A stretch of DNA of 64,000 bases from NCBI GenBank assembly GCA_008360955.1, contig LUCM01000553.1, forward strand, positions 211,826 through 275,825, given 5' to 3'. Source of the DNA: Fasciolopsis buskii (Eukaryota; Platyhelminthes; Trematoda; Plagiorchiida; Fasciolidae). The position numbers and the translations under genes were made by a program. The notes under the pieces are model-generated. The model was given only the letters and a program-made list of their open reading frames with translations, was not told the origin of the DNA and searched no databases. How positions within the stretch are numbered: the first letter of the stretch is position 1; each line of letters starts with the position of its first letter. Shown in pieces: positions 1-13,800 of this stretch.

Positions 1-1678
1 CTAAGTAGCATCGTAACACGCATCGGCTGCATCCGAACTACGTAAAATGGATTGCTTCTTCAATGTCTTAGAAGCTAGTTTATCTGATTTACACGAAATT
101 ACATGCTGTAGTACCAATACTTGATTGGGTTTCACTATCACAGGCCGCAGTTCATGGTAATCTTCCAGTGCTTTGTGCAGTGTTCACCTAGTTTTACGCA
201 TACGATGTCGAACTATCATGATCGTGTTTGAGAAAGGGGCTCTTAACGCATCTTCCACGGTTGGCTAGTCTTTACTAGACATAATGATGTGGCACAGTTT
301 AAAATAATCGTTTTAAAGCTGCACTAAATCACGCATGGTTCAGGCCGTCCCGTGAAATGAGCTTCACAGTGTCAAAGTCAAACAGCACTCATCTGCCGCA
401 GTTGTTTTCAACAAGAAATTCTATTTTGGTCAGTGGAATAAGACAAATTGGGGGCCATCCTTCAATTCGTCTGCTTGAATCTCACTTTCCTCATAACTCT
501 GGACACTAGCTAATAGTGATCTAGCAAGTGATGTTCATTTACAAAGCCAAAACATTCTTGTGTGCACAGAAATCTAGAAGTCTTCAAGCGGATTTGACTA
601 CCGCAAAATCCTCATTCTGTTGATCAAAACAATAACAGTTTGTTTATAAACGCATGGATAAGCGCCCGTTTATTCGTAATAGGTAGAACATTTACGACCA
701 TTCGACTAGCTGACGAACACCATGTGGGAAATCTGTCAGAATTCTCGTTTACAGACTTCCGGTACGTGTAGCTGATCGCTAGGCCGGACAAAATGAAACC
801 GGTTCGCTTGACAAATCATGTGCTCATATACAATGTTCATGTATGTTAGTTTACTCCGGTAGTGTATCTAAGACATGCGGACACGCCTCAGCATAACGGA
901 CCCAAAAAGCGATCTAATATGTGCAGGGCATCGATGACATTTCTCACAGCCCAAAATTGGCCACCTTCCAAGTGGATTTCTTTGCACACTGATCTTATGC
1001 GAGATTTTTGAAAATTCATTTCCACTCACATACAGTTGTCACATACCCCAGGCTGAACAAATTGCTTGATGGTCTCTGCATTATTTTAAATCAACGGTAC
1101 ACCTCGAGCACATCAGCAATCCAGTTGTGAGCAAAGACTGGAAGTAAAAATACGTGCAAGCCTTCGTTCGTTTTCAAACAGCTAGAGCAAATCACTGGTT
1201 AATCGCTTTTCTCAGTTCATTTTCATGCATTTTTGACATTGGTAATATTTTTCTTAAGAAGATCATGTCCATGACTTTAACGGTGCGTTCCAGTCTGTGG
1301 CAATTTTATTGTGAATACCCATCACGACTGTGACATAGTTTTGGCAAGGTACAAAATGACCTTCAGACCACGGAAAAGAAGCACAAAGTGAAGTCCAAAT
1401 TGACTTTTCGTTCAGATCTTCCAAAGTGCACAAGCACCGAATAAGATTAAAGACAACTAGAAAACACGTTAGCAAAATAGATAGTACAAGTCGATTTTAA
1501 TGCGCCAGGAGCAGAAACGTCTAATGCCGTTCCACCGTTCTTGAATTGGAAATCATACAGGATCGTCATTTCGAGATATTGCAGGGTGTCGAGGAAGGAC
1601 AAAGCTGTAAAAGTCCCAAGTTTACTTAAAATCCAGACGAATAACCATTTTTCTCTAAACAAAGCAAATCACACTTAC

Positions 1679-1843
1679 ATCATATTGTTGGTTGCATTCT
1701 GTCTGCCGGAGGGATTCAATCGCGGCCACCTGAACACTGACGTCCACTTCAGAGTTGGCCAGGCAATTAGCCAACATTGTCGCCATACGTGACGTTTGCA
1801 CCAATTTTCCAACGTTGCCAAGCGCACGCAGAGCTATGATTAT
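1679..1843 (-). CDS. LLTP exon: helical domain, 'LRALGNVG'
   Basis: 165 bases, 55 residues, phase 0 in and out, acceptor actattgctcag, donor gat|gtaagtg. 'IIIALRALGNVGKL' and 'VDVSVQVAAIESLRQTEC' correspond to the consecutive apoB segments 'LRVIGNMG' and 'IQKAAIQALRKM'. It joins exon 6822-6646 directly in frame. No next exon could be identified between 1,678 and the window start, so the gene continues outside or in pieces too short to recognise. Confidence 0.88.
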
Positions 1844-4800
1844 CTGAGCAATAGTAAAACATCACGTCCAGGAATTACAGTAATGGGATTGTATTATTTG
1901 AAGGCAACTTGCAAAATGATTACAATACTGTCACATTTCTATAATGAAGCTAGCGATACATTATGTCCAAGCCTAGATAATTTATGTAAACTAGCAAAGT
2001 TTGGTTTCTGAGTTCGACTCTTATTTCAGCTAGGTACTATGCTGTAACATTATCTAGAAGCTTCATTTTTACCGGAAAATAGTAACCGTCACCGCCCCCA
2101 AAACGTACCTAAGACTGCTATTGGAAACGATTAAAACAGGGAGAACCTGGGTGGTTGGAAACCTTTCAGGTTTTCATCATTCAGATATATGTGTACCTCA
2201 AACATTGTCAACCACTACTGATCAGTATTTCCTGACAAAGAAAGAGAACAGTACAAAAAGTGGTTCATTGTCTTTGAAAATCAAATTGAAACCGAGCAGT
2301 ACCCGTGAAAATTAGCGTAAGATTGATAAATCCTTGTAAAAATAGGGGAATTACCGAAACCAGTCTGTATTTGCCTAGTTACTTTTGTTAAGGTTTGCCA
2401 ACGACTTCAACCCGTATTTTTCCTGCTTCAATTACGGACAACGAATGATGTGCCCAGGCTGACTGGATGACTTTTCTGTTTGGGGAGACCCGATGCAATA
2501 AGCGAGAATGAACGTTACTTTATGAATTAGTAGTGCATCTGAACAAGCATAGGACTGTTGATTTCATTAGTTTAGCTGGAAACAACGCTTTACATCAAAC
2601 AGCACTCCTTTGAATCCGATTATACCCCCAAAACTGTCAAGGCGTTTCTGCTAAACAGCATGTTATACTAAATACCTTTCCAAAAATTTGCTTTTTTGTT
2701 CCACGGAGAACGGTGTTAAATTAGACTGTTTCAAAGAAATTAGATGTCTCAACCCAGATATTATCAAGGAAGATTCCAGGCATTCGCAGTAATTTGCTGA
2801 CTGACGATCTGCTCAGCTGTTCTGGCATTTTGGATATCTGTAGGCTACTTTTGTTTTGGCTGTGAGCAAATGATCAGCATCTTGAATTTAGAACCCGGAT
2901 GGCGCGCAGTAGAAATTCCTGTTTAAAGATCACTTAGTACCCACAGCCCCGTGGCACAAACAATAAATAATAGGTGAAGGACAAAGATTACCCTTCCTTA
3001 CAATTCATCCTCTACCTCTTTTAATGGATACTTCCGAGTCCCGCTTATGTTAGCAAGTTCACGAGAATGGCCGGCCATGCAAGAGTAATTAATCACTAAT
3101 CTTGAGGTGATTGCAGGTGCAACATTTTCCGTACACTACAACACAGTTGACTGAGTTATAACACGTTCCTTTCACACAATTCTGACAAATGATGATCTCG
3201 AACCATTGTAAAAGCTGGACTTATGCTAACCAGAGAAAACGGACTTAAAGTCGTCACAACAAACACTTTGGTCAGCAAGCCAAATACCATTAAATGTCTA
3301 GGTGTAAAACACAAACAACCGATGCCTCAAGTCTCCTACAGGATCGAGCTTCGTCTATGATTTCCGGCCTTTTGTGTGAAAACGAAAGTAGTACCGGCCC
3401 CTGTTCAATGGCGTAACGAATTTCTAGACATTAATCATTTGCAATCAAAGTTGGGAGGAACTGCGTCCCAAATCCAAAATGCCAGTTCTGTATTAGTTTA
3501 ATTACTTGCGAAAGGATGTGCGCCTCTAAATTATTATTATTATTACTCCATGAACTGTAATTCTGGTTTTTGTGGCAGATGCAATTGAGCTTACCCCATG
3601 GAAACAGCCCCAAGAACAATTACCGAGATAGTGATTGATGACGTATATTGATCTCAATGGATCAAAATATAACCTATTTGAAGCCACCGGTGTTAGTGTA
3701 GAGTTATTTCACGCTAGAAGCGCTGGAATTAGTGAGGTGAAAAATAAGCGCGGAGAAAATAGTGCCAGATGAAAATCACCTGGATTGGCAAACAAGGTCA
3801 CGGTCTCGACGCGCATAGGTTGGTACTAGATGGCTAAACCATCAGCGGTGAAGTAAATTTATCTCAAGAAATAGAACCGTCCCATAGGACGAAAAGGATC
3901 AAACAACCTCCGTAGAATACATTCTAGCCTAAAATGGCAAATTTACTTCCATGCATGATCACATGATTGTGAAGCAGATGGCTGGTTTAAAATTGGCAGT
4001 TCGAAAAAATGTTTTGCGTTCAGACGGCAGCGGAAATGGCACTTCCAATGAAGCCTATAGCTTCCTTAAATCCAGCTGCACATTTTGCGAACCTATTCTG
4101 TCGTGTGAAGTTACACATTTAGGGCGATCTTTCGTAACTGTCATTTGACCACAATTTATATTGCTAGTTGTTAAAACAGTCCTATCACCTACAGTAGTCA
4201 GATAAGTTGCAGATGACTGCTCTACAAGGAACTTCAGTAAGTCAAGTGACTTCCGAATTGACAACAATTGGACTGCTCACATGATTAAAATGAGTAGTGA
4301 ATTATCATAGATGCGTAAAGTGATTCGCCATGCATTAGTGACTTTTAGTACATGGTTAATAAACCATAAAATCACTGTCTCATTATTGTTGGCAGCGTCC
4401 AAAATTGCAAACTTTTAGCATCACAAATACGACGCAAACGCGGTACAAGCCATGGTAGGTAGAACCATCAACGTTGAGTAGTCCACAGCTCCTTGCAATA
4501 TTTTGCTTACCATAAACATCCTTTGATAAAGAAGCTACCTAACCTCACCTTGAAAATCACAGTTTGAGATACGAAAACATATTTCAAATTGGACAGATAG
4601 GCTTCTTTCCTTAAGATAAAAATGGTCATAGAAACACAAGAAGCTTGTGTTTGTGAGGCTAAGCTTGTAAAAAGTGACAGGGAAAAAATATTTACGTTAC
4701 GGTAAAAAGGTGCTGAACCTCAAGTAGGAAAATGTGACTAAATCAGCCCTTCTGCCATTAGGAAGTGAATTGTGGTGGCCAATTCTTTGAAACAGAGGCG

Positions 4801-7800
4801 GAAATGGCCAAATAATAGCATTTAAATTCTTATAAACTTAAATTTATTCAAGATACCCATTTTTCACAAGAGAGAGGTGTCACTGTTATTTGTTGGTTCT
4901 ACACTGGGTGGCATTTCTATCACGGTCACAACGAAGAGTTTGTATACTCCCATGAAACTTTTATGCTGTTATCTGGTACGAGAACTCTTCGCGAAAAACT
5001 TAAAAAAACGAAATTTTTGAGATAAAAATAAACCTGCTTTAGATTGACAGATAAAACCCTCCCTAATAAAAACATGGTTTAGTACGTCATATATTCCGAA
5101 GGAATATCAATGTGGTAAATTAATGACTGCGGGATAATACATAAATGAAAAGCCTCCCTTAGGCTGCATTTGTATTCTTCTTGGGCTTCCAGTACACGTC
5201 GCCTTGTTTGGATAATTTTTTCACACGGATCATCATTGAAGGTATTGGACTCCTGCGAAATTTGTTCGTTCTATTTATAATGAATCCTGCTGATTAACTC
5301 AAACTGGTGAACACCTTGCTGGAGTAGTCGAAATGATCATTTGGGCAGCGCACTCTTCGGGTCCCAAGCTAAATGGTCACCTACTACCTCGTGTTTTTGT
5401 TCGGATTTTATAGTGGGCCAGTAAAGTTTATTAGGTGGAAGTTTTCGAAGGACCTGTTCAGGTGTTTTGTTTGAATGTAGGTTATCTCGAAACATTCTAT
5501 TCTCGCTGGACGGCGCGCCTAACAAAAATCAAATCAACAAAAAAGGTAGATTTTGTCACATCGAACATCCCCAACATTAAGCATTCATTCGCTGATCAGG
5601 ATTGAAAGAAGGAATTGAGAAAACATTGCAAAAATGATGTTTAGGGTTTATTATTTTTATTCCGGTATGGGATAACTTCCAGCTGAATGAAGAAACTACA
5701 GAAAGAATTCGGAGGTTCTTATGGAGATCTCACGTCGACCGGGCATTGTCACTGGTTGGCCAGACCCACGTAATTCAAGGTGACCGGATGCACACGTAAG
5801 TTATTTAGGAATTTTATAACTACAGACGGAACACGAATTGTTGAGATATTATGCATTTGATGAGTCAGATCCTCAAATCAGATTCAAAGTCTCATTGACT
5901 CCAACTCTGACACGTTAGCTGCTGAGACAGTGTCATGGTCTGTGACTAACCATGGTTTTCTGGGAAGTATGATGTCAGTTTGATGCGCTTCAAATCCACT
6001 GTGCTCACATTTTCTCTTATTCTTGGAAATAATGTATGATGCGGAAAATGGAATTGTTACAACTAAAGGAACAAGCGCAAACAGAATCCATATACCTGGA
6101 CTTGAATTTTCATACCAGACACAAATCATGATCTTCTGTCAACATAAAAAATGTATTCGTGGTAACCGGTAAGATACCTAAACAGAGAAGATGCATTCTG
6201 GCGTGCTTTGAAGGTAGAAATCGTTGCATGAGAAGTTGGTGGTATCGATTAAAAATTTTATTCGCCATTCATTTGACTGCCTCGTTTGCCCATTCCCAAG
6301 ATAATTTTCCTGACCGGCATGGCGCACTTATGTTACAAATCATTCGTTACTCAGGGTAACAATACACTCCCAATGCCTTCAATTCTTGAAATAATGAGTC
6401 GATATTTGCGTTAATTTGAATAATCTTATTCTATGAACCAATCATTATAAAACGATAAATTAACTAACTACTTCCAATATATTTTCACTGCAGAAGCTGA
6501 ACCTAAATTGCTTTCTGACATCTGTTCGCTGAATCCGTGTAAAAAAACATTTAAAAGCTATTTTAAAACTCACTACTTCAATGTAAACATCGGATAAGTA
6601 GCCAAAAGGGATAAAATATGCGCATGGGCTTCTGGTATCACGTACCTGATTCATCTGTTCTCGATCACCGTAGGTACAGTCAGTTCCAATCATTTTCATT
6701 ATTCGTTCCAGTATTTCGTTAACTTCCATGATGCTTTCACAGTGTTGATTTTGATGACAAAACGTCCGCAATACTCCAGCGACAGGCAAAGCAATCACAG
6801 TAGCTTCTTCACGCATTAGTTCCTACAAGGTAAACGGCGATTTTGTAAGTTCCACTAATTTCCTCACGTTTTCAGCTTGCTGGCAAGTGATTCTTGAAGA
6901 TAACATTAGAACGCGACAACTAAGAAAGTGAAAGTTACATTTTCCGCAACCTTGAAACCATTTCATATTTTGCTATAATAATTCCTTACGATCGGAGGAA
7001 GAACTAATTACATTACTGTTAGCCAAATGTCAGCGCAGTTACAAGCAGTCAAAGCACAAATGTTTTCCTTACCGGAAAGATCCCATTACAGACGAAGTAC
7101 CGCGACATGGTTACCAAATGCAAATTGAATGACTAACTTTTTACAGATCGGAAATGATTATTTCAATAATGAGTCGCAACTAAACCGCCATGGGCGGTCT
7201 TCGGTCAGGTTCCGACTGGAACAAAAATTAGGCTGGAAAAAGTTCATGAACTCTTGTGACAAATGATTGGAATAATTTCAGGTGATACGAAAATGACGAT
7301 GTTATAATTGGGAATACCATAATTCAGCTGGTCATATTTTGGATGAAAGAACAAATAGCCAGGAATCCTCACTTGAACTAACCGAGATATCATAGCATAA
7401 GTATGGTTTTCATTATCAGTCATTATTATTAGGGTCCGAAAATTTCTGAAATGTTGCAAACATGGTGCAAGCCTTTCTAAACGTGAGATTATTTACAAGT
7501 CTTGGGTGAGATAAAGCTATGGTCTGGGTCCTGACAAGGCACTATTCTCTGCATTTTTAATGTATACGTGATTTGTTCTTCAGCATCAACTATCACGTAC
7601 TGTATTATTTCCGTTAGACGTTAAAAGAACTCACGCCCAAAATCTTCATTAGGCTGACATCCGGCTGGGAGACTTTCCTGAGCGCTGAAATCACGTCGGA
7701 GGATGACAGTTCCAGCAATTGTACGTTTTCTCGTAGCGCTTTGAAAGCTGCGACTGTACCCGTCTCAACCAACGTTCCAGCGTACACCCTCCTGCAGACG

Positions 7801-10800
7801 CCATATATTTGGGTCGTGTGGCAAAAAATGGCCGTGCACAGATTAAAACAAAGTACAACGCAAATTCGTTTTTTGTAGTTGTCATAAAAGGCAAATAAAT
7901 ATAACTTGATAAAGTCGTCATAATTGCTTGGAAGTAGAGTTCGAGGCAGATGTCTTTAAGTTTGAATGACTACCCTCCGCGCTGCATCTCTTGCGCACAG
8001 AACTCTGACCATATGATCAGCTTTATGCGCGGATAGCTCCGAACTGGAGTGTGGCTCTCAATAGAGCTAATCATTGGTGCGTTTCCGTCAACGTACCCAG
8101 GGTTTACTCCCGTGCTGGACTGGTGAGTACATTTCAATGGAGACAACTGATATTTGCACTGACTCCCATTCAAGCTGATATCTGAAAAAACTTGGCAATT
8201 CTAGTTGACCTGGATGGGAAGATGGTCGCGACTTTCGTTCGGAAATCTGAGTTCTAACCCTGGGTGCGATGGAAGATATGTACAAATGATCAGCTTTAAC
8301 CACATCGAAACTTCAGCCTGATGCTTTCCTCTTTTAAGGTTAACCAGATGACCTGAGTTCTGTGTGTCAGCGATGTAATTCAACGGCCAGTCATCTCAGT
8401 GAAGAAAAATAAACTGTTAAGATTTTAGTCAGCCATTAGCAGTTTTAATTACCTAGTGTTATTTACTTTTGCTTTATTGTATTGTACTGTAAAACACTGC
8501 CACAATAAACTGCAGATGTCTTGATGTTATCTCAAACCTTGCCTCCACATCTCCCAATCTACTGAATTGCATAGTTGAGTGGTTCATCATAATTTGCATC
8601 TGACAATTAGATTCTTTGAGGGCTTAGCACAAAAGTGTGATATGCAAATAAAGAATTTCCATCTATACACATAAGCATAAGCATTTAGCTGAAGCGCATG
8701 ATTAAATCCACAAAGGTTAAAGACAATAACTAGAAATTGCTTTATAATTAATTATTATTTTGCGGCAAATTAGAGCACAGACCGGGGGTGATAAAGTGGG
8801 TGAGGAGTTTGTCACCAAAAGAGTCAGAGGTTCGAATGTCAAATTTCACAGTAGACGGGAGCTGACTGTCGTCTGGCTCTTTATCACCCCGGACCCAATG
8901 AAACCTTGTATGGTTCAATGCCACTCAAAGTTCCAACACTATGGTTACCGCCCTACCCCCACCCTGCAGCGTCTCATAACCGCTATGCGATATATCCCTT
9001 CCACTATACACATGCTCCTAGCTCGTCATAAAATAGTTTACCACGCTTTTCGGAACATTTAAGCGAGTAAATAAGGAAACAACCTAAAAAAGCGTTTTCT
9101 TGCAGAAAGGAATACATATATACCAAGTTGTCATAGTCCGAATGTAAGATCACAGACAAATAATGAACAAAATAAGACGGTTATTGTAAAAAAATGCCTT
9201 TTAAGAAATAAGAGCAACAATCGTGGATCAACTACGCTGCTCCGCATTTATACACTCAGCACCAGAATCCATGGTAATCTCTAGATGTCTTGTGTTAACT
9301 GCTAGCCGCCCCCAATTGTATATTAATGTGGACAATATGAGCACGCTTGCGCCACTTGTTCTCCCACATTTCAAGTAAAAATCACAGTTACCATTGAGCA
9401 ACTCTTTAAAATAAGGAGAAAAATGCTTATAAAAATGGAAATTTCATGGATTTTTTTCGAAATTAGCCAACGAAGGTTTTCCAACTGGTGTGCTTAGTCA
9501 ATTTTGTTACAAACGTTTGCTTATTCAATGAAACGTTTCTCAAAATACCGCACTATTCCAGTACATACAGTATTCAATTTTATCTTTTATTCTTTTCTTC
9601 CTTTATTATTGAAACAACTATGTACATCAATATTCATGAAGGATACGCAGCCAGCAGAGGGCTGCAAGTCGGGAAGTTGACCGGCGGTGAAAGGATACGA
9701 ACCCGCGACCTTCAGCTCCAAACTCAACGACCTTACATTTTTTGGCACCGCCGGCCAACAGATCACTTAAACTTAAATACGGAACTTATGGTAACAGAAA
9801 AGGTCTCATTTGCAAATCTTTTGGAACGAGTCGGGGAAATTCTGGCTGCCGGCAAAGTGATTCGTATTGTCTTGTTATAACTTTAGGGACCGCAGGCGTG
9901 TTTTCGAAATCAGCCTCACTGGGGGAGATCACAAAGCAAGGCAAATTTTGTCATTACCTTAGGCACATCATTTGATCTTGGCAAGCGGAACACTCGGGCC
10001 AGTTGAGTACACTATATAAGTAGCCCTACTTCGACTGAATAAAAAGAAGAGCAATTCAAGAACCCTTAAATACAGGGACCTTGTATCATTTTGAATGGAA
10101 CGTTTTTTTCTGGTTAGAAAGAAGTCCTCCTGCGAACCAGTAAGTACTTCTGTTGACTTAAATCGCTAACAAATTTGCTAATAATTGTTTTTTTGATGGT
10201 TGATTCTTGATTTTGTGAATTTAGGTCACTGTTTTCGTGGCCTGAAAAGTTTTGCTGACAGTTTATATTGTTAACTGTGCAATCTGAATTCGAAGACGAA
10301 ACGCATTAGATCATATTTCCCGTTCATACAGCACCGGCTCAGATTAAACCAGAGCTAAATTCCAACAACCAACAATGGGCAACACTAACTTTTGGTCCAT
10401 CCAGTAATATCGAGTCTTCTATATGAAACTGAAGTTTGCTTGTACCAGGCGCCTTTTGGCTTTGCTGTCAGCCTACTCTATCAGCAGAACTCATTGCGTA
10501 AAACTGGGCCGTAAACACTGCTGGAAAATAACTGTACAGCCCCCCCCAAGGAGCAGCCTTTACACCTTATTTGTTTTCAGCATACATTGGCTATCGGTCT
10601 GCTAGCTCCCCTCATCACATTCAAATATGCTGGTGACTCTCCCCCCTGTCAAGTTATACCTGGTGCCCAGGATTTCTTCATCTACAGCAACTTGTCTTGC
10701 TCATTAATGATTTTTCTGGCTCAAAACTTAATTTGCCGAAATGCGTCGAATGTTGGTTTTGCTATTATCAGTCTGTTTAACAGACTGGCTCGATGCTCAT

Positions 10801-13800
10801 TAATAAAGAACCACTCATTAAGGCAGAGTCCGCCAATTACTAAGGAATTACTGCCGATAATTGATTGATATGGTCACCTGTCATTATTAAATGCTCAAAG
10901 AAACGTAGTTTGTTTTGTTTGCATAAAATGACTGCAAAATTTCCAGGTTAGACAAAACATTATGTTCCTGTTTATTTATCACTGTTTTCTACACAATTCT
11001 TTGTTGTTTACACAGCATCTTTGCTGGTTTACAAAAGAAAACCTCACAATCCTTTGTCGAATTCCGCCAATTGTCGGTAGTGTATCTTTTATTACACCGA
11101 AACAATCGTGCATCAAACTGTGGCATACATCGATCCGAGTGAGAAAAGTTCGTACTAAAACTGCCTTCTTATTCATCTCTTGTTCCACCCACTGATCTTT
11201 CTAAATGTCTTCTCCCCGGGATACACTTGACCCTCTGCTCCATATCATCCAACATAAATATCTACAGGAACTTGACTGTTTACTACTTAACCCGAGTTCT
11301 CACCTGTCAGGAGCAGGTCGTAACTTACTGTCTACACGATCTCTTAAAACTTTACGTATTTTTTCTCCCGATTTGTTTTACTCTCTGTATTTATGACAGT
11401 GCATTCTTCTTGACTGAAATGAGATGCACTTTTACCCAAACCATAATACAAATACAAATTAAATACAAATTACATTTCAGTCGCTTGCCATAATGTGGAT
11501 CGACCTAAAGGAAAGGGTTCTCACTCAGTCCCGGATAATGGTTCGACATGGGTTCTCGAGAACAGGTCAACTGCGAATCAGTGCTAGTGAATGCGCAACA
11601 TCTATGACTGAATTCCATAGTCTGTTTGCATATCCCAGCAGGCGATAAAAGATACACAGATGACACAGTCGACTACATAACTTCTTTGTCTAAAGAAACT
11701 CAAATCCCAAGAAAGCAAGGCTGCTAAAATTTAAGTATCCCCTATCCAGTTACTTTTTCATTATCAAGAACGCCTTAGATGATCGAATGACAAGTAGTCT
11801 TACAAAAAATAGAAAACAGAATCAATAGACTAATCTTTTTCGGCATGTGCATTCTGAGGGTTCTCATAATGTTCACCCTCCAAACGACGATCTGAAGCCT
11901 TTGCCTTTCTACAATTTTGAAATCACCAGGTCCCATATGTCCAACACGAATTTAAAATTTCCATTAGATAAATGAAACCCACCGAATATCCTTATTCTCT
12001 TCTGTCTGGATTTCATTCACGATCGCCTTGTGTTCGTCGTAGCTCATCAAACGCGAATTTCGGATGGCCTTGTACATAGAGCGAGGGCTATTTGTGACGT
12101 GGACATCCCTCAGTAGCTTCAGGAATTCTGACTTGTCGCGGCTGATACCTCGAGTTGTCTGCTTGCGATAGTTTGTAAAGTCGAACTGGAGCTCCTCAAA
12201 ATCAGAGAATCCTGTTTGGGAAGGGTTAAATTGTTCTGAGTCGAAAAGAATCCTAAATATTTGTAGTTTTGGGTAAATCAAAACCAACCTAATCTCCATA
12301 TTATTTTACCTATATATAGTTGGAAAACATATTGAATCAGGACGACCAAATTTGTTGTACGAACGCCATAGTGAACAGAATATGTGTCCCATAAAACCGA
12401 TACAGTTAAATATTTCGCCGTGATTAACTTTTGAGTCTGACATTTACCCCTGAAAAATTTAGACGGGGTGACTGTAATGCATTGCAACCACCTTGAGGAA
12501 AATCGTGCTGTTTAGATTTCGCCACTGTGGAAAACATCATACCGAAAGAGTATCCATACTTCCAATTGCCGTCAACCTTTAACAGTTTTCCTGGTTCATT
12601 TCTGTGCAATTGCAGGCCGATTTTTCTTCATATATTTTAACACGTTTGAATGTTTTGCAATAAATTTCCAAAATATACGAATATCATGCAACTGGTAATG
12701 AAAACCGTAGTGTCTTGGCCTTATTCCTAACTATTTTGAAAAGTTGCTTTCTTCACTAAATCAAGGTGCCTAGGCAACATTTGTGGGATGTGTTTCGGAT
12801 AGAAAATCAAAGTGCAATATGCAACTACATGGAAAGGCTACCCGTTTTATTTATCTCTCAAAAAATGAAAACCACGTAGAGTTCATTGATTCGCACATAG
12901 GTCAATACTGAAGTGCAGTTCTAATAAATTGATACGAACCGTCTTCTTTCAAGGCTATTCTTGAAACCTGTATTTAAATTTAAGTATCATACTGATCTTG
13001 ATGGAAAATAGCTTGAACAACTTTTGTTATGTTAAGTAATGGTAAAGCAAAATACACTAATTGTACGGAGGTCAGCGGCATTTTGAGCTGTCTCGACACT
13101 CCTGTTATTTGTAAAATATATGCATACAACAACAGCTAGCCAAGAAGATGGATTAATTGATCCGGAGGATTATTACAATAAATTTTAACTCACCCTGCAC
13201 ATCATCCGCATCTGCTGGATCCATTATGCTCATCCGTCTCATTGTTGTCTGCACGTGCACAGCCGTGTTGTCTACGTTTTCTCGATTTCCGGTAATCACA
13301 ACCGTCTCGTTGCATGTGGAATTCAACAGGCCGATGCCAGTTTCGATGATTTGAGTGCACAAAAGCAACCCATCAACGTGCGGGATTTTTTGTGATCGCT
13401 TTCGAGAGAACATGGCAATGAATTGCAAGAGACTTTTCATTTTCTACGACTGTTTTGACTGAAATTCCAAAAATTAGTTTGTTTCGATAGGACTGACGCT
13501 GCACTGCTCGCCAGAAAATCCGTGCCTAAATGTTGATTTGTGCCAAAGACAGGTTTGTCTTAGCAATTTTGCTAAGATAAATGCTAGTAACCTCTACATA
13601 CCAACTCTTGTGTTTTCCCAAAAAACAAAAATATTTAATAGTACTAAGTAGCCTTTCCTAAATAGTATCAAGTAAACCAGAAAATTTAATTATTTTGAGA
13701 TCTATAAGGTAATTATCTGTCTGCGTTGACAGTATGCATTACCTTTTGCTTGTTGCCGCTAACGCCGGTCTGTCATTGTGCAGCTAAACCTTTTTGACAA

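Noticed and set aside
1447..1662. Minus-strand frame just after the last LLTP exon ('LSFLDTLQYLEMTILYDFQF')
   Set aside because: Its acceptor is good, but the phase is wrong for joining the upstream exon and the residues do not match the next family segment.
4055..4267. Minus-strand frame 'SIRKSLDLLKFLVEQ', which resembles an early LLTP helix
   Set aside because: It is in the wrong order for the family (after the GT.AA and C....C segments) and not needed for phase.
5337..5525. Minus-strand frame 'MFRDNLHSNKTPEQVLRKLP' with possible splice sites
   Set aside because: Same LLTP intron; adding it would break the match between 'GDREQMNQ' and 'LRALGNVG'.
5884..6129. Minus-strand frame with a membrane-like stretch after a fair acceptor
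   Set aside because: It lies in the intron between LLTP exons that join in phase and match consecutive family segments, so it is not part of that gene; no partner exons were found.
12424..12609. Minus-strand frame between LLTP exons
   Set aside because: Falls in the intron 13194-12211; no homology and poor borders.
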